64,000 nucleotides of DNA, from positions 9,121 through 73,120 of the forward strand of contig JBCBGM010000007.1 of NCBI GenBank assembly GCA_038526735.1. The letters are read 5' to 3'. Source of the DNA: Rubricella sp038526735 (lineage in GTDB: Bacteria; Pseudomonadota; Alphaproteobacteria; Rhodobacterales; Rhodobacteraceae). Positions 44,225 through 53,510 of this stretch are shown in pieces. The notes under the pieces were generated by a model. It did no database searches, had not been told where the DNA came from, and saw only the letters and a program-made list of their open reading frames with translations. The position numbers and the translations under genes were made by a program. Numbering within the stretch: the stretch's first letter is position 1; each line of letters opens with the position of its first letter.

Positions 44225-45727
44225 ATGGTTGCGCGCGCCTATACGGTGGCATTTCAGGGCGTCGAGGCGCGCTTGGTGGAGCTGCAATGCGCGCTTTCAC
44301 CCGGCTTGCCCTCGTTCACGCTGGTCGGTTTGCCCGACAAGGCCGTCTCAGAAGCCAAAGAGCGGGTGCGCGCGGCGTTGACCGCGCTGGGCATCGCGCT
44401 CCCCTCCAAACGCATCACGATTAACCTTTCGCCAGCGGATTTGCCGAAAGAGGGCTCTCATTTCGACCTGCCCATCGCGCTCTCGGTGTTGGCGGCGATG
44501 GATGTGATCCCGGCGGAGGAGGCGGCGCAATCCGTCGCCCTCGGGGAGTTGTCGCTGGATGGCGGGTTGGTGCCCGTGATCGGCGCGTTGCCCGCCGCTT
44601 TGCGTGCGGCGGAGGAGGATTGCGGGCTGATCTGCCCCGAGCGTTGTGGGGCAGAGGCGGCCTGGGTGGGCGCTGTAAAGGTGCTCGCGGCGCCCACGCT
44701 CCTGTCGATCATTAACCATTTCAAAGGAAAAATGACTCTGCCGACGGCGGAGCCGGGTACTGTCTCAAGCGCTGCGTCCTTGCCGGACATGGCTGATGTG
44801 AAGGGGCAAGAGCGGGCAAAACGCGCCGTAGAGATTGCAGCGGCCGGGCGGCATCACCTCTTGATGGTGGGCGAACCCGGCTCAGGCAAATCGATGATGG
44901 CGGATCGGATTCGCGGGCTGATGCCGCCGCTCTCTCCGGCGGAGGCGTTGGAGACCTCGATGATCCACTCGCTCGCGGGGCTTTTGGAGGATGGCGGCAT
45001 TCAGGCCGAACGCCCGTTTCGCGCGCCGCATCACACGGCCTCTATGGCCGCTGTCGTGGGCGGTGGGCGGCGTGCCGGGCCGGGCGAGATCAGTCTCGCG
45101 CATAATGGTGTGCTGTTCATGGATGAGTTGCCGGAGTTTCCTCGCCCCGTCTTGGAGACGCTGCGCCAACCGATTGAGACCGGCGAGGTGATCGTCGCGC
45201 GGGCGAATGCGCATGTGAAGTATCCGTGCAAGTTCCTGCTGGTCGCGGCTGCGAACCCCTGCCGTTGTGGCTATCTCGCGGACCCTGAGCGTGCCTGCGG
45301 AAAGGCGCCGCTCTGTGGGCAGGATTATCTGGGCCGCATCTCTGGCCCCTTGATGGATCGGTTCGACCTGCGGGTTGATGTGCCGCCCGTCGCGCTAGAC
45401 GATTTGCGGGCAGAGCACCGTGCAGAGCCCTCCGCCGCGATTGCAGAGCGGGTGGCGAACGCGCGGGCGCGGCAGTTGGAGCGGTACGCGGATGATACCT
45501 TGGTACGGGTCAACGCCGACGCCGACGGCGATCTGTTAACCAAACATTCAACGCCTGATACTGAGGGGCAGGCGCTGCTCGACAAGGTTGCCGAGCATAA
45601 ACGCCTGACAGCGCGCGGCTATCACCGGGTGCTGCGGGTTGCGCGCACCATTGCCGACCTGGCGGATGCGGGCGAGATCAATCGCACCCATATCGCAGAG
45701 GCGATTGATTACCGTTTGGCGATCTAG
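44225..45727 (+). CDS. comM: Mg-chelatase-like AAA+ ATPase ComM (YifB)
   Basis: ComM/YifB is a hexameric helicase that helps branch migration in natural transformation; it resembles BchI by fold but does not insert magnesium. At 500 residues it starts with the YifB N-terminal Lon-like domain (PSFTLVGLPDKAVSEAKERV), then a P-loop near 216-224 (VGEPGSGKS) and a zinc-like NPCRCGYLADPERAC. It follows bchO by about 40 bases on the same strand, which can lead to misannotation as another Mg-chelatase. It converges with the hydrolase at 45724, and the ends overlap by four bases. Confidence 0.93.
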   Translation: MVARAYTVAFQGVEARLVELQCALSPGLPSFTLVGLPDKAVSEAKERVRAALTALGIALPSKRITINLSPADLPKEGSHFDLPIALSVLAAMDVIPAEEAAQSVALGELSLDGGLVPVIGALPAALRAAEEDCGLICPERCGAEAAWVGAVKVLAAPTLLSIINHFKGKMTLPTAEPGTVSSAASLPDMADVKGQERAKRAVEIAAAGRHHLLMVGEPGSGKSMMADRIRGLMPPLSPAEALETSMIHSLAGLLEDGGIQAERPFRAPHHTASMAAVVGGGRRAGPGEISLAHNGVLFMDELPEFPRPVLETLRQPIETGEVIVARANAHVKYPCKFLLVAAANPCRCGYLADPERACGKAPLCGQDYLGRISGPLMDRFDLRVDVPPVALDDLRAEHRAEPSAAIAERVANARARQLERYADDTLVRVNADADGDLLTKHSTPDTEGQALLDKVAEHKRLTARGYHRVLRVARTIADLADAGEINRTHIAEAIDYRLAI

Positions 45728-46629
45728 GCGAGGTGGCGTTTGACGAAGGCGGCGGCGTGATTGAGCGCCTCGTCTGACTCTCGGACAATGCCTTGGAATA
45801 TCTGCCAGACATGGGGTGTTTCTTGCCAATAGCGCAGCTCAACCGGCACGCCTTGCGCGGTCAGCGCGTCGGCCATGTGTTGCGCGTCATCCTCGAGCAC
45901 TTCGGCGCGGCTCGCCTGTATCAGCACCGGCGGCGCCCCTGTGAACGCGCCGAACAGGGGGGAGGCGCGCGGGTCTTTCGGGTCAGCCCCCGCGAGCACC
46001 ATTTCGATCACCTCGGCCATGCGGCTGGCAGGCACGAGGGCATCCCGCTCGGCGTTGCGGGTGATGCTTTTGGCGCGCATCGTCATATCCACCCAGGGCG
46101 AAAACGCCACGACGTAGGCGGGTTTGGGCAGATTTTCGGTGCAAATCACGTGCAAAAGGGCAAGCGCGAGGCCCCCGCCAGAGCTATCTCCTGCGAGGAT
46201 GATTTCGGCGGGTCGCTGATCCGTGTCGATCAGCGCGCGGTACGCGGCAAGGGCATCATCCACCGCTGCCGGAAACGGGTTTTCGGGGGCGAGACGGTAA
46301 TCGGGCACCACAGCTCTCGCCCCAATGCGCTGAGCGAGGGCCGCGGCGAGGTGCTTATGCGTGTCTGCCGAGCCGCGCACATACCCGCCGCCGTGCAGGA
46401 ACAAGACCACACGGGTGTCGGATGCACCGGGCGGGCTGAGCAATATCTGCTGCAGCGCGCCGTGGTTAACGCTATTCTCAGTCTCCACCGTGCCGGGAGG
46501 CATTTTGAACAGGCGTTTGGCGGTGCGCTCCAGCCGCGCGCGGGGCACATCCAGTGTGGTAAACTTCGCGTTGCGGCGTTTCTCGACCAGCCGCAGGTAG
46601 ACGTTGAGAACCCGCAGCAGCGCGCTCAT
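45724..46629 (-). CDS. Alpha/beta hydrolase, hormone-sensitive-lipase type
   Basis: A 301-residue esterase-like protein. The oxyanion signature is LHGGGYVRGSAD and the nucleophile elbow is GDSSGGGLALAL; the catalytic Asp region is near VLIQASRAEVLEDDAQ and the His in QETPHVWQIF. These traits define the HSL family, in which many members act on small esters. The substrate is unknown. Its start overlaps the gshB stop by the ATGA type, so it may be translated with that gene. Confidence 0.87.
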   Translation of the reverse strand: MSALLRVLNVYLRLVEKRRNAKFTTLDVPRARLERTAKRLFKMPPGTVETENSVNHGALQQILLSPPGASDTRVVLFLHGGGYVRGSADTHKHLAAALAQRIGARAVVPDYRLAPENPFPAAVDDALAAYRALIDTDQRPAEIILAGDSSGGGLALALLHVICTENLPKPAYVVAFSPWVDMTMRAKSITRNAERDALVPASRMAEVIEMVLAGADPKDPRASPLFGAFTGAPPVLIQASRAEVLEDDAQHMADALTAQGVPVELRYWQETPHVWQIFQGIVRESDEALNHAAAFVKRHLA

Positions 46630-47567
46630 CCGACCTTTGCCTCGATCGCATCCCAGATTTTGCCAGCGATGTTGATGCCGTCAAAACGCTCAAGCTCTTG
46701 GATACCAGTGGGGGAGGTCACGTTGATCTCGGTGAGCCAGTTTCCAATGACGTCGATCCCGACGAAAATCTGCCCCTTTTCGCGCAACAAAGGCCTGATG
46801 GCCGCGCAAATCTCCCGGTCACGGTCGGTCAGGGCGACCGCCTCCGCCCGGCCACCGACATGGAGGTTTGAGCGGGTCTCTCCGGCGGCAGGCACGCGGT
46901 TGATGGCGCCCACAGGCTCCCCGTTAACCAAGATCACGCGTTTATCTCCCGCAGAGACATCGGGCAAAAACTTCTGCATGATCAGAGGCTCACGGTTGAT
47001 GCCGGTGAAGAGCTCGTGCAGCGAGTTGAGGTTGCGGTCCTCAGGCGTGAGGCGAAACACGCCCGCGCCGCCATTGCCGTAAAGCGGCTTCAGGATCACA
47101 TCGCCATGGGTAGCTTTGAACGCCTTCAGCGTCTCAAGATCCCGCGCAATGAGTGTGGGCGGGGTGAGCTCCGGGAATTGCAGAACCAGCAGTTTTTCGG
47201 GGTAGTTGCGCACCCAAAACGGGTCATTCACCACCAGCGTGCTGTCAGGTGTCATGTCGAGCAGGTGGGTGGTGGTGATGTAGCCCATGTCGAAGGGCGG
47301 GTCTTGGCGGAGCCAGACGACATCCATCTCTGACAGCGGGGTGCGGCGTGGGTTTGAGAGAGCGAAATGGTCGCCTTTCACCCGCTGCACGCTCACGTCA
47401 GAGCCGCGGGCGTAGACCTCGCCGCTCTCATAGCTCACCTGATCGGGGGTGTAGTAGAACAGCGCATGCCCGCGTGCCTGTGCCTCCTCCATGATGCGAA
47501 AGGTGGAGTCAGCGTCGATGTCGATCGGCGCGATCGGGTCCATCTGGACCGCAACATTCAGGGGCAT
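46626..47567 (-). CDS. gshB: Glutathione synthetase GshB
   Basis: GshB adds glycine to gamma-glutamylcysteine to finish glutathione. The 313-residue ATP-grasp protein begins VAVQMDPIAPIDIDADSTFR, the classic GshB N-terminus, and carries VILKPLYGNGGAGVFRL and INVTSPTGIQELERFDGIN. It is in the middle of a leftward operon: rsmI, yraN, a BON lipoprotein, gshB, hydrolase. Its product is used by the glutaredoxin at 9950. Confidence 0.97.
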   Translation of the reverse strand: MPLNVAVQMDPIAPIDIDADSTFRIMEEAQARGHALFYYTPDQVSYESGEVYARGSDVSVQRVKGDHFALSNPRRTPLSEMDVVWLRQDPPFDMGYITTTHLLDMTPDSTLVVNDPFWVRNYPEKLLVLQFPELTPPTLIARDLETLKAFKATHGDVILKPLYGNGGAGVFRLTPEDRNLNSLHELFTGINREPLIMQKFLPDVSAGDKRVILVNGEPVGAINRVPAAGETRSNLHVGGRAEAVALTDRDREICAAIRPLLREKGQIFVGIDVIGNWLTEINVTSPTGIQELERFDGINIAGKIWDAIEAKVG

Positions 47568-47585
47568 TTCGACGTCCTATGGGGC

Positions 47586-48185
47586 TTAGCTTCCGGTGCG
47601 GATCGGATCATCCACCAGAAGGACATGGCTCACAACCCGTGCCGCGCCACCCAGACGGCTCATCTCTTCGACGACGCGGCGCAGCTCATCCTCGCTTTGC
47701 GCGAGCCCGTTGATATGGACAGTGCCGTTGATCACGGTGATCGAGTAGTTGATCGAGGGGACATCCTCGAGGGCAAGCAACCGCAGCCGCGCAGTGTTGG
47801 CGATGCGTACGTCTTGCAAAATTTGACCGCGAGAGCGTACGCCCCCCGTTTCGATCACATTCTTGACGGAGAGCACGCCGGGCGTCTCGCGCGCGATTTG
47901 CTCGGCCCGGGCGGATTGCTCCTTGCGGTTGAGCGTGCCCATCAGCGTGACCCGGCCCTCCTGCACATGGGTGCTGAGGCCCACAAACACCTGATCCGGC
48001 TCGCGGATCAGCGCTGCATCAAGCCGCGCGTTGATGTCCGCATCGCTCAGCGCTGCGGCGGTAGAGCGCTCTTGCTGCGAGGTGATCCCCACTGCCGCTG
48101 CCCCTGCCACCACAACCGGGGCGCAGCCTGCACATGATAAAGCCACCGCCAAAGCGGTGGTCGCCAGTTTTGAATGTCTGCTCAT
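47586..48185 (-). CDS. BON-domain lipoprotein (DolP/OsmY-like)
   Basis: A 199-residue exported lipoprotein, with signal ending SCAGC. Two BON domains follow; the first has LIREPDQVFVGLSTHVQEGRV and the second VINGTVHINGLAQSEDELRRV. DolP (YraP) in E. coli has the same order with yraN and rsmI, and it supports outer-membrane integrity. The short glycine-alanine patch AGAAAVG after the lipid cysteine is also typical. It lies between gshB and yraN. Confidence 0.9.
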   Translation of the reverse strand: MSRHSKLATTALAVALSCAGCAPVVVAGAAAVGITSQQERSTAAALSDADINARLDAALIREPDQVFVGLSTHVQEGRVTLMGTLNRKEQSARAEQIARETPGVLSVKNVIETGGVRSRGQILQDVRIANTARLRLLALEDVPSINYSITVINGTVHINGLAQSEDELRRVVEEMSRLGGAARVVSHVLLVDDPIRTGS

Positions 48186-48204
48186 CGCCGTCTCAGTGTC
48201 CTGC

Positions 48205-48546
48205 TTAGACTGTTATATTCTCCACGATCTCGGCACCTCCGCCGTGATCGAGCAGGACTGCATCGAAACGCATAAGGGTATCTTCGCCAAGCCCACTTCG
48301 GTTCAAATAAACCCGAGCGGCATTCTGAATACGCGTCAGTTGGCGAAAGTTGATGGACGCTGCAGCCGCTTCCAGCGTTTTGCGCGCCTTCACCTCAACA
48401 AACACGAGAACGTCTGCAACTTGCGCGATAAAGTCAATCTCGCCCTCGCGCACGCGAAACCGTTTGGCGATGATCTTGCCGCCTTGAGCGCGGTAGAGCC
48501 GTTCTGCGGCTTCCTCTGCGGCAAGGACGAACTGGTGTCTGCTCAT
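48205..48546 (-). CDS. YraN family protein (UPF0102)
   Basis: A 113-residue protein of the UPF0102 nuclease-like fold. The characteristic blocks are AAEEAAERLYRAQGGKIIAKRF and VREGEIDFIAQVADVLVFVEVKAR, where GEIDFI and VEVK are the endonuclease-like motifs. The function is unknown, though it is a frequent neighbour of rsmI and of outer-membrane lipoproteins. Its start overlaps the rsmI stop as ATGA. Confidence 0.94.
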   Translation of the reverse strand: MSRHQFVLAAEEAAERLYRAQGGKIIAKRFRVREGEIDFIAQVADVLVFVEVKARKTLEAAAASINFRQLTRIQNAARVYLNRSGLGEDTLMRFDAVLLDHGGGAEIVENITV

Positions 48547-49412
48547 GGCTGTGGACCTTTCTTGAGCACCTGCGCGCGATTGTACGCCTCACGCCGGGGG
48601 ATGTTCAGGGCATTGGCGACGGCCCTTGCCGCATCTTTTACCGAGAGTGTTTCAAGAGCGTTAATCAGGGCAGCGTCCACATCCTCTGTCTCAGGCTCTG
48701 GGGCTATGTAGGGCGCGATGAGAAGCACACATTCACCACGCAATTGCGGCATCTCCTTCAACTGCGACTTTAGCTCTCCAATCGGCCCCCGCAAAACCTC
48801 TTCGAACCGTTTGGTTAACTCGCGGCAGAGGGCGACGTCTCGGTCATCGCTGATGAGGGGGGTCAATGCGTCCAGGAGTTGTGGGATGCGGCGGGCGGAT
48901 TCGTATAAGATCACCGTGGCGGGTTGGGTGGCGATCTCAGACAGCCACCGGGACCGCGCGCCGCCTTTTGCGGGGGGGAAGCCAGCGAACAGGAAGCGGT
49001 CGCTGGGCAATCCGGCCACGGTGAGTGCTGCGAGTGCTGCACTGGCACCGGGGTTGCTGAAGACGGGCAGATCTTCCGCCCGTGCCGCCCGGACCAAATC
49101 GAACCCCGGGTCAGAGACGAGCGGCGTGCCCGCTTCAGACGCATAGGCGACGGACTTTCCGGCGCGGAGCAGCCCCAGCAGCTTGGGGCGGGCGGTGGCG
49201 CCGTTGTGATCGTGGTAGGGCAGGATGTCTCGCCCGCTGCGCGGTATTCCGTGGATCTCCATCAATCGACGCAGCGAGCGGGTGTCTTCCGCCGCCAGCA
49301 CATCCGCGATGCTCAGCGTGTCGAGGGCGCGCAGGGTGATGTCGCGCGCGTTCCCGATGGGCGTCGAAACAATGTACAGCCCCGGAGCGAGCGCTTGTGG
49401 CGCTTGTGACAT
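48543..49412 (-). CDS. rsmI: 16S rRNA (cytidine-1402-2'-O)-methyltransferase RsmI
   Basis: RsmI methylates the 2'-hydroxyl of C1402 in 16S rRNA. The protein of 289 residues starts at the ATG at 49412; ATGs further upstream lie in the promoter region shared with the divergent lpoA-like gene. Characteristic blocks are GLYIVSTPIGNARDITLRAL, AAEDTRSLRRLM and ASEAGTPLVSDPG. It opens the leftward operon and overlaps yraN by four bases. Confidence 0.95.
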   Translation of the reverse strand: MSQAPQALAPGLYIVSTPIGNARDITLRALDTLSIADVLAAEDTRSLRRLMEIHGIPRSGRDILPYHDHNGATARPKLLGLLRAGKSVAYASEAGTPLVSDPGFDLVRAARAEDLPVFSNPGASAALAALTVAGLPSDRFLFAGFPPAKGGARSRWLSEIATQPATVILYESARRIPQLLDALTPLISDDRDVALCRELTKRFEEVLRGPIGELKSQLKEMPQLRGECVLLIAPYIAPEPETEDVDAALINALETLSVKDAARAVANALNIPRREAYNRAQVLKKGPQP

Positions 49413-49517
49413 CGGCGCTGCCTCTTGGAGTTTACTTGCGAGTGGTCGCGTTTTATCTCGCTGGAGCATGACACACAATGATCGGGCGACCGCATGCGCG
49501 CCGGGAAGGCAGTCAGA

Positions 49518-50732
49518 ATGAACTTCGCTCAGCGGCTTTTGGTTTTGTCGGTTTGTGCTTTGGCCGCGTGCGCGCCGCCGTCCGAGCCTGAGGTTTCTGC
49601 CCCCGTTGAGGCGCAGCCCACCACGCCGCCGCCCCCGGTGGTCGTAGAGCCGAACAGCTTCAACCCAAACCAGCCGGTTGTGCTGGGGCTCTTGGTGCCC
49701 GCCAATAGCGGCAATGATCAGACCGATGCACTGGCGCAAAGTCTGATCAACGCCGCTGATATGGCTGTTGATGAGCTTGGGCGGGGGCAGTTTTTTGTGA
49801 ACTCTTACGCCACCGGCGGCGACGCCGCGATTGCCGCTGACATGGCGAGCCTTGCGATGACCGATGGTGCACGGATGATCATCGGGCCGCTGTTCTCCAC
49901 CTCTGTCCGCACCGTGGTGCCAGTCGCGGGGCGGGAGAGTGTTCCGGTGCTGGCGCTCTCAAACAACACCGCTGTGCGAACCGAGGGCGCATGGCTCTTG
50001 GGCGTGACGTTTGATGCCCGCGCGCAGCGGATCGTTTCGGAGGCGGTAGATCGCGAGGTCACGCGGCTGGGCGTCATTTACTCGGCGGATGTGGAGGGGC
50101 GCGCGGCGCGGGATGCGATTGTGCGCGCTGCCGTTGGCTCTGGGCTCAATGTGGTGGCGCAAGCCTCTTATGAGCGGTCGCAGCAGGGCATTCAGGATGC
50201 AGCTGAGCTTTACGTGCAGACTATGCTCGATGCTGAGGCGGAGATGGTCGTAATGACCGACCGCGACAGTGGTTTGATCTTTGCGGCGTCTTTTCTGCGG
50301 CTCTTTGGGCTCGATACAGGGCGCTTTCCGGTTGCCTCTGTCCAGCCTTTGGGCAGTGAGATTTACAGCGTCGATCCGGCCCTCCAAAGCACGCTCTACG
50401 CAGCCCCCGCGACAGCTGATCTGGAGGCATTTGCCACCCGCTACGAGGCCCGGTTTGGGGAGGCACCGCACCCGCTCGCACCGCTCACCTATGAGGCGGT
50501 GAGCGTTGCTGTGGCCCTGGTGAATGAGGCGCGGCGCACCGGCGATATCACTCCGTTTGGGCCCGATGACCTTACACGCCCCGCCGGGTATGCTGGCCCG
50601 CAGGGGGCCTTCAGGCTCACGCGGGAGGGTGTGACAGATCGTGGCCTCTCGGTCTTTTCGGTCAGTCGGCGCGGAGACACCGAGGTCAGCCCGGCCCGCC
50701 TCCCATCGCCGCGCTTTGGTACGGGAAGCTAG
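49518..50732 (+). CDS. Penicillin-binding protein activator, LpoA/LppC-like lipoprotein
   Basis: A 404-residue outer-membrane lipoprotein. The signal peptide MNFAQRLLVLSVCALAAC ends in a lipobox cysteine, which fixes the start at 49518. A proline-rich stretch follows (PTTPPPPVVVEP), then a periplasmic-binding-protein type I fold with VVLGLLVPANSGNDQTDALA and ARMIIGPLFSTSVRTVVP. LpoA-like proteins activate class A penicillin-binding proteins from the outer membrane. It leads an operon with glnD and murJ, the latter also a cell-wall protein. Confidence 0.9.
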   Translation: MNFAQRLLVLSVCALAACAPPSEPEVSAPVEAQPTTPPPPVVVEPNSFNPNQPVVLGLLVPANSGNDQTDALAQSLINAADMAVDELGRGQFFVNSYATGGDAAIAADMASLAMTDGARMIIGPLFSTSVRTVVPVAGRESVPVLALSNNTAVRTEGAWLLGVTFDARAQRIVSEAVDREVTRLGVIYSADVEGRAARDAIVRAAVGSGLNVVAQASYERSQQGIQDAAELYVQTMLDAEAEMVVMTDRDSGLIFAASFLRLFGLDTGRFPVASVQPLGSEIYSVDPALQSTLYAAPATADLEAFATRYEARFGEAPHPLAPLTYEAVSVAVALVNEARRTGDITPFGPDDLTRPAGYAGPQGAFRLTREGVTDRGLSVFSVSRRGDTEVSPARLPSPRFGTGS

Positions 50733-50735
50733 GCG

Positions 50736-53510
50736 ATGTCGGCCGATGATCTGCCCCTTTTGGCGGAGACGCTGAGCGAGGTTGTGCTCCCGCAGCGCGC
50801 CGATCTGATGGCTGCTATCACGGCAGAGGTCTCTGGCGCGGCGAAAGACCAAGTGCGCCAGCCGGTTGTGCAAGTGCTGGAAGAGGCGTTGGCGAAGGGT
50901 CGCGCGGATATCGCGGCCGCGCTTGATGCCTCGCCGTTGGCGGGCAATGCGGCGGCGCGCGCCTATAGCACTCTGACAGAGACGATTGTTGCCACGGCCC
51001 TTGATGCCGCGTGGGAGATTTTACACCCGCTGCCCGTGCCAACGCAAGGGGAGCGGCTGTCTGTTCTCGCAGTGGGCGGGTTCGGGCGCGGGGAGATGGC
51101 GCCGTTCTCTGACGTCGATCTTCTGTTTCTCACCCCCTACAAGCAGACCCCCTGGAGTGAGAGCCTGATCGAGACGGTGCTCTACATCCTGTGGGATTTG
51201 AAGCTGAAGGTCGGCCAGTCGGTGCGCACGGTGGATGACTGCCTGCGCCTCGGGCAGGAAGACATCACCATCCGCACCGCCATGCTGGAGCGTCGCTTGA
51301 TGTGGGGGGACGAGGCGCTTGCGGCGGAGCTAGATACGCGACTTTGGGAAGACCTCTTTCGCAAGACCGGGCCAGAGTTTGTGGAGGCGAAGCTCGCCGA
51401 GCGCGACACCCGCCACCGCCGCCAAGGGGGCTCGCGCTATCTGGTGGAGCCGAACATCAAAGAGGGTAAGGGCGGGTTGCGCGACCTGCAAACGCTCTAC
51501 TGGCTCGGCAAATATCTCTACAACGTGGACACGCCCGAGGCGCTGGTTGAGGCGGGGCTCTTCGATGACGAGGAGCAGAGCGTCTTTGCCGATGCAGAGA
51601 ATTTTCTGTGGTCCGTGCGCAGCCATTTGCACCGGGTCGCCGAGCGGCCCGTAGAGCAGTTGACCTTTGACATGCAGGTTGAGGTCGCGCGGATCATGGG
51701 TTTTGACGACGGTGGCGGTCAGATGGGCGTGGAGCGGTTCATGCAGACCTACTTCCGCCATGCGCGGGCGGTGGGCGAGCTGTCTCGCATCTTCCTCGTG
51801 GGGTTGGAGCAGCGGCATTTGAAGGCGACTCCCACTCTGGCGGGGCGGCTGAAGGGGCTTTTCAGGGCGAGCACACCCTCCACCTCGGCCGGGTTTCAGG
51901 TGCGCGATGGGCGGCTGACGATCGAGGATCAAGGCGCATTTCTGGCTGATCCGGTGAACCTGTTGCGCCTGTTTGAAGAGGGGCTGGCGACGGGGTTGCT
52001 CCTGCACCCCGATGCGCTGCGCATGGCCACGCGCAACCTTGATCTGATGACCGATGAGGTGCGGGTCGATCCGACGGCGAACGCGATTTTCCTCGACATG
52101 CTCACCACCTCTGGTGACCCGGAGCGGGCCCTGCGGCGGATGAACGAGACCGGGGTTTTAGGCGCTTTTATCCCCGAGTTTGAGAACATCGTCGCGATGA
52201 TGCAGTACAATATGTACCATCACTACACCGTCGATGAGCACACGATCTCCTGCATCTCGATCCTCAACCGGATTGAGCAGGGCGACCTGATCGAGGATTT
52301 GCCGGTGGCCTCTGGCATCCTGAAAGAGGGCGTGAACCGGCGGGTGCTTTATGTGGCGCTGCTCTTGCATGACATCGCCAAAGGGCGGCCTGAGGACCAT
52401 TCGATCCTGGGCGCAGAAATGGCCGCCAAGATCGCCCCCCGCTTTGGGCTGACACCTGAGGAATGCGACCTCGTGCAATGGCTTGTGCGCCATCACCTGC
52501 TGATGTCTGACGTCGCGCAAAAGAGAGACATCGCCGACCCGCGCACTGCGCAGGACTTTGCGAACACTGTGGCACGGCTTGATCGGTTGAAGCTGCTGCT
52601 GGTGCTTACGGTCTGCGATATCATGGGCGTTGGCCCCGGCACCTGGAACAACTGGAAAGCGGTGCTCTTGCGGCAGCTCTACCGCGCCACCCGCGAGGTG
52701 CTCACCGGCGGCATCGATGTGCTTGAGCGGGATCGGCGTGTCAGCGACGCGAAAGAGACGCTGCGCGACAGCCTCTCTGACCTGCCTGCTTCCGTGATGG
52801 AGGCTGAGATTGCCCGGCATTATCCGCCCTATTGGGTTGGCCTCTCAAACCACACCCATGAGATGGTCGCGCGCATGGTGCCCGGCCTCTCTGCCGATGA
52901 CCTGCAGTCGCAATACACCGAAGATACCGACCGCGCCGCGACCCAAGCCACCTTTGTGACCTATGACCATCCGGGGATTTTCAGCCGAGTGGCGGGGGCG
53001 CTGGCACTGGTGGGGGCGAATGTGCGTGATGCCCGCAGCTACACCACCTCCGACGGCATCGCGGTGTCGGTCTTTTGGGTGCAGGATGCTGACGGGAGCC
53101 CCTACGAAAAATCCCGCATCTCGCGCCTCGCCAAGACGGTGAACAAGACCCTACGCGGCGAGGTTGTGGCCCGCGATGCGCTGGCGCCGAAAGACAAGAT
53201 GAAGCGCCGAGAGCGCGAGTTTGTGGTGCCGACGGAGATCACCTTCGACAACACGGGCTCTGACCTCTTCACGATCATCGAAGTGGACACTCGCGACCGG
53301 CCGGGCCTGTTGCATGACCTCACCCGCGCGCTGGCGGGGGCCAATGTCTCTATCGTCTCGGCGATTATCGCAACCTACGGTGAGCAAGCGGTCGATACCT
53401 TCTACGTCAAAGACCTATTCGGGATGAAGCTGCACAGCGAAACCAAGCGCGGGACTGTTGAACGTGCCTTGCGCAACGCTGTGATGCGGCGCCCGGAAGG
53501 CACAGAGTAA
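50736..53510 (+). CDS. glnD: PII uridylyltransferase GlnD
   Basis: GlnD senses nitrogen status by uridylylating or deuridylylating the PII proteins. The 924-residue protein carries the nucleotidyltransferase motif VGGFGRGEMAPFSDVDLLF near 115, a GSRYLVEPNIKEGKGGLRDL linker, an HD domain with LLLHDIAKGRPEDHS near 550, and two C-terminal ACT domains (TYDHPGIFSRVAGALALVGA and EVDTRDRPGLLHDLTRALAG). It begins three bases after the lpoA-like stop and ends immediately before the murJ start. Confidence 0.97.
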   Translation: MSADDLPLLAETLSEVVLPQRADLMAAITAEVSGAAKDQVRQPVVQVLEEALAKGRADIAAALDASPLAGNAAARAYSTLTETIVATALDAAWEILHPLPVPTQGERLSVLAVGGFGRGEMAPFSDVDLLFLTPYKQTPWSESLIETVLYILWDLKLKVGQSVRTVDDCLRLGQEDITIRTAMLERRLMWGDEALAAELDTRLWEDLFRKTGPEFVEAKLAERDTRHRRQGGSRYLVEPNIKEGKGGLRDLQTLYWLGKYLYNVDTPEALVEAGLFDDEEQSVFADAENFLWSVRSHLHRVAERPVEQLTFDMQVEVARIMGFDDGGGQMGVERFMQTYFRHARAVGELSRIFLVGLEQRHLKATPTLAGRLKGLFRASTPSTSAGFQVRDGRLTIEDQGAFLADPVNLLRLFEEGLATGLLLHPDALRMATRNLDLMTDEVRVDPTANAIFLDMLTTSGDPERALRRMNETGVLGAFIPEFENIVAMMQYNMYHHYTVDEHTISCISILNRIEQGDLIEDLPVASGILKEGVNRRVLYVALLLHDIAKGRPEDHSILGAEMAAKIAPRFGLTPEECDLVQWLVRHHLLMSDVAQKRDIADPRTAQDFANTVARLDRLKLLLVLTVCDIMGVGPGTWNNWKAVLLRQLYRATREVLTGGIDVLERDRRVSDAKETLRDSLSDLPASVMEAEIARHYPPYWVGLSNHTHEMVARMVPGLSADDLQSQYTEDTDRAATQATFVTYDHPGIFSRVAGALALVGANVRDARSYTTSDGIAVSVFWVQDADGSPYEKSRISRLAKTVNKTLRGEVVARDALAPKDKMKRREREFVVPTEITFDNTGSDLFTIIEVDTRDRPGLLHDLTRALAGANVSIVSAIIATYGEQAVDTFYVKDLFGMKLHSETKRGTVERALRNAVMRRPEGTE

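Noticed and set aside
44225..45727. A second Mg-chelatase ATPase
   Set aside because: The YifB N-terminal domain and zinc-like segment identify ComM.
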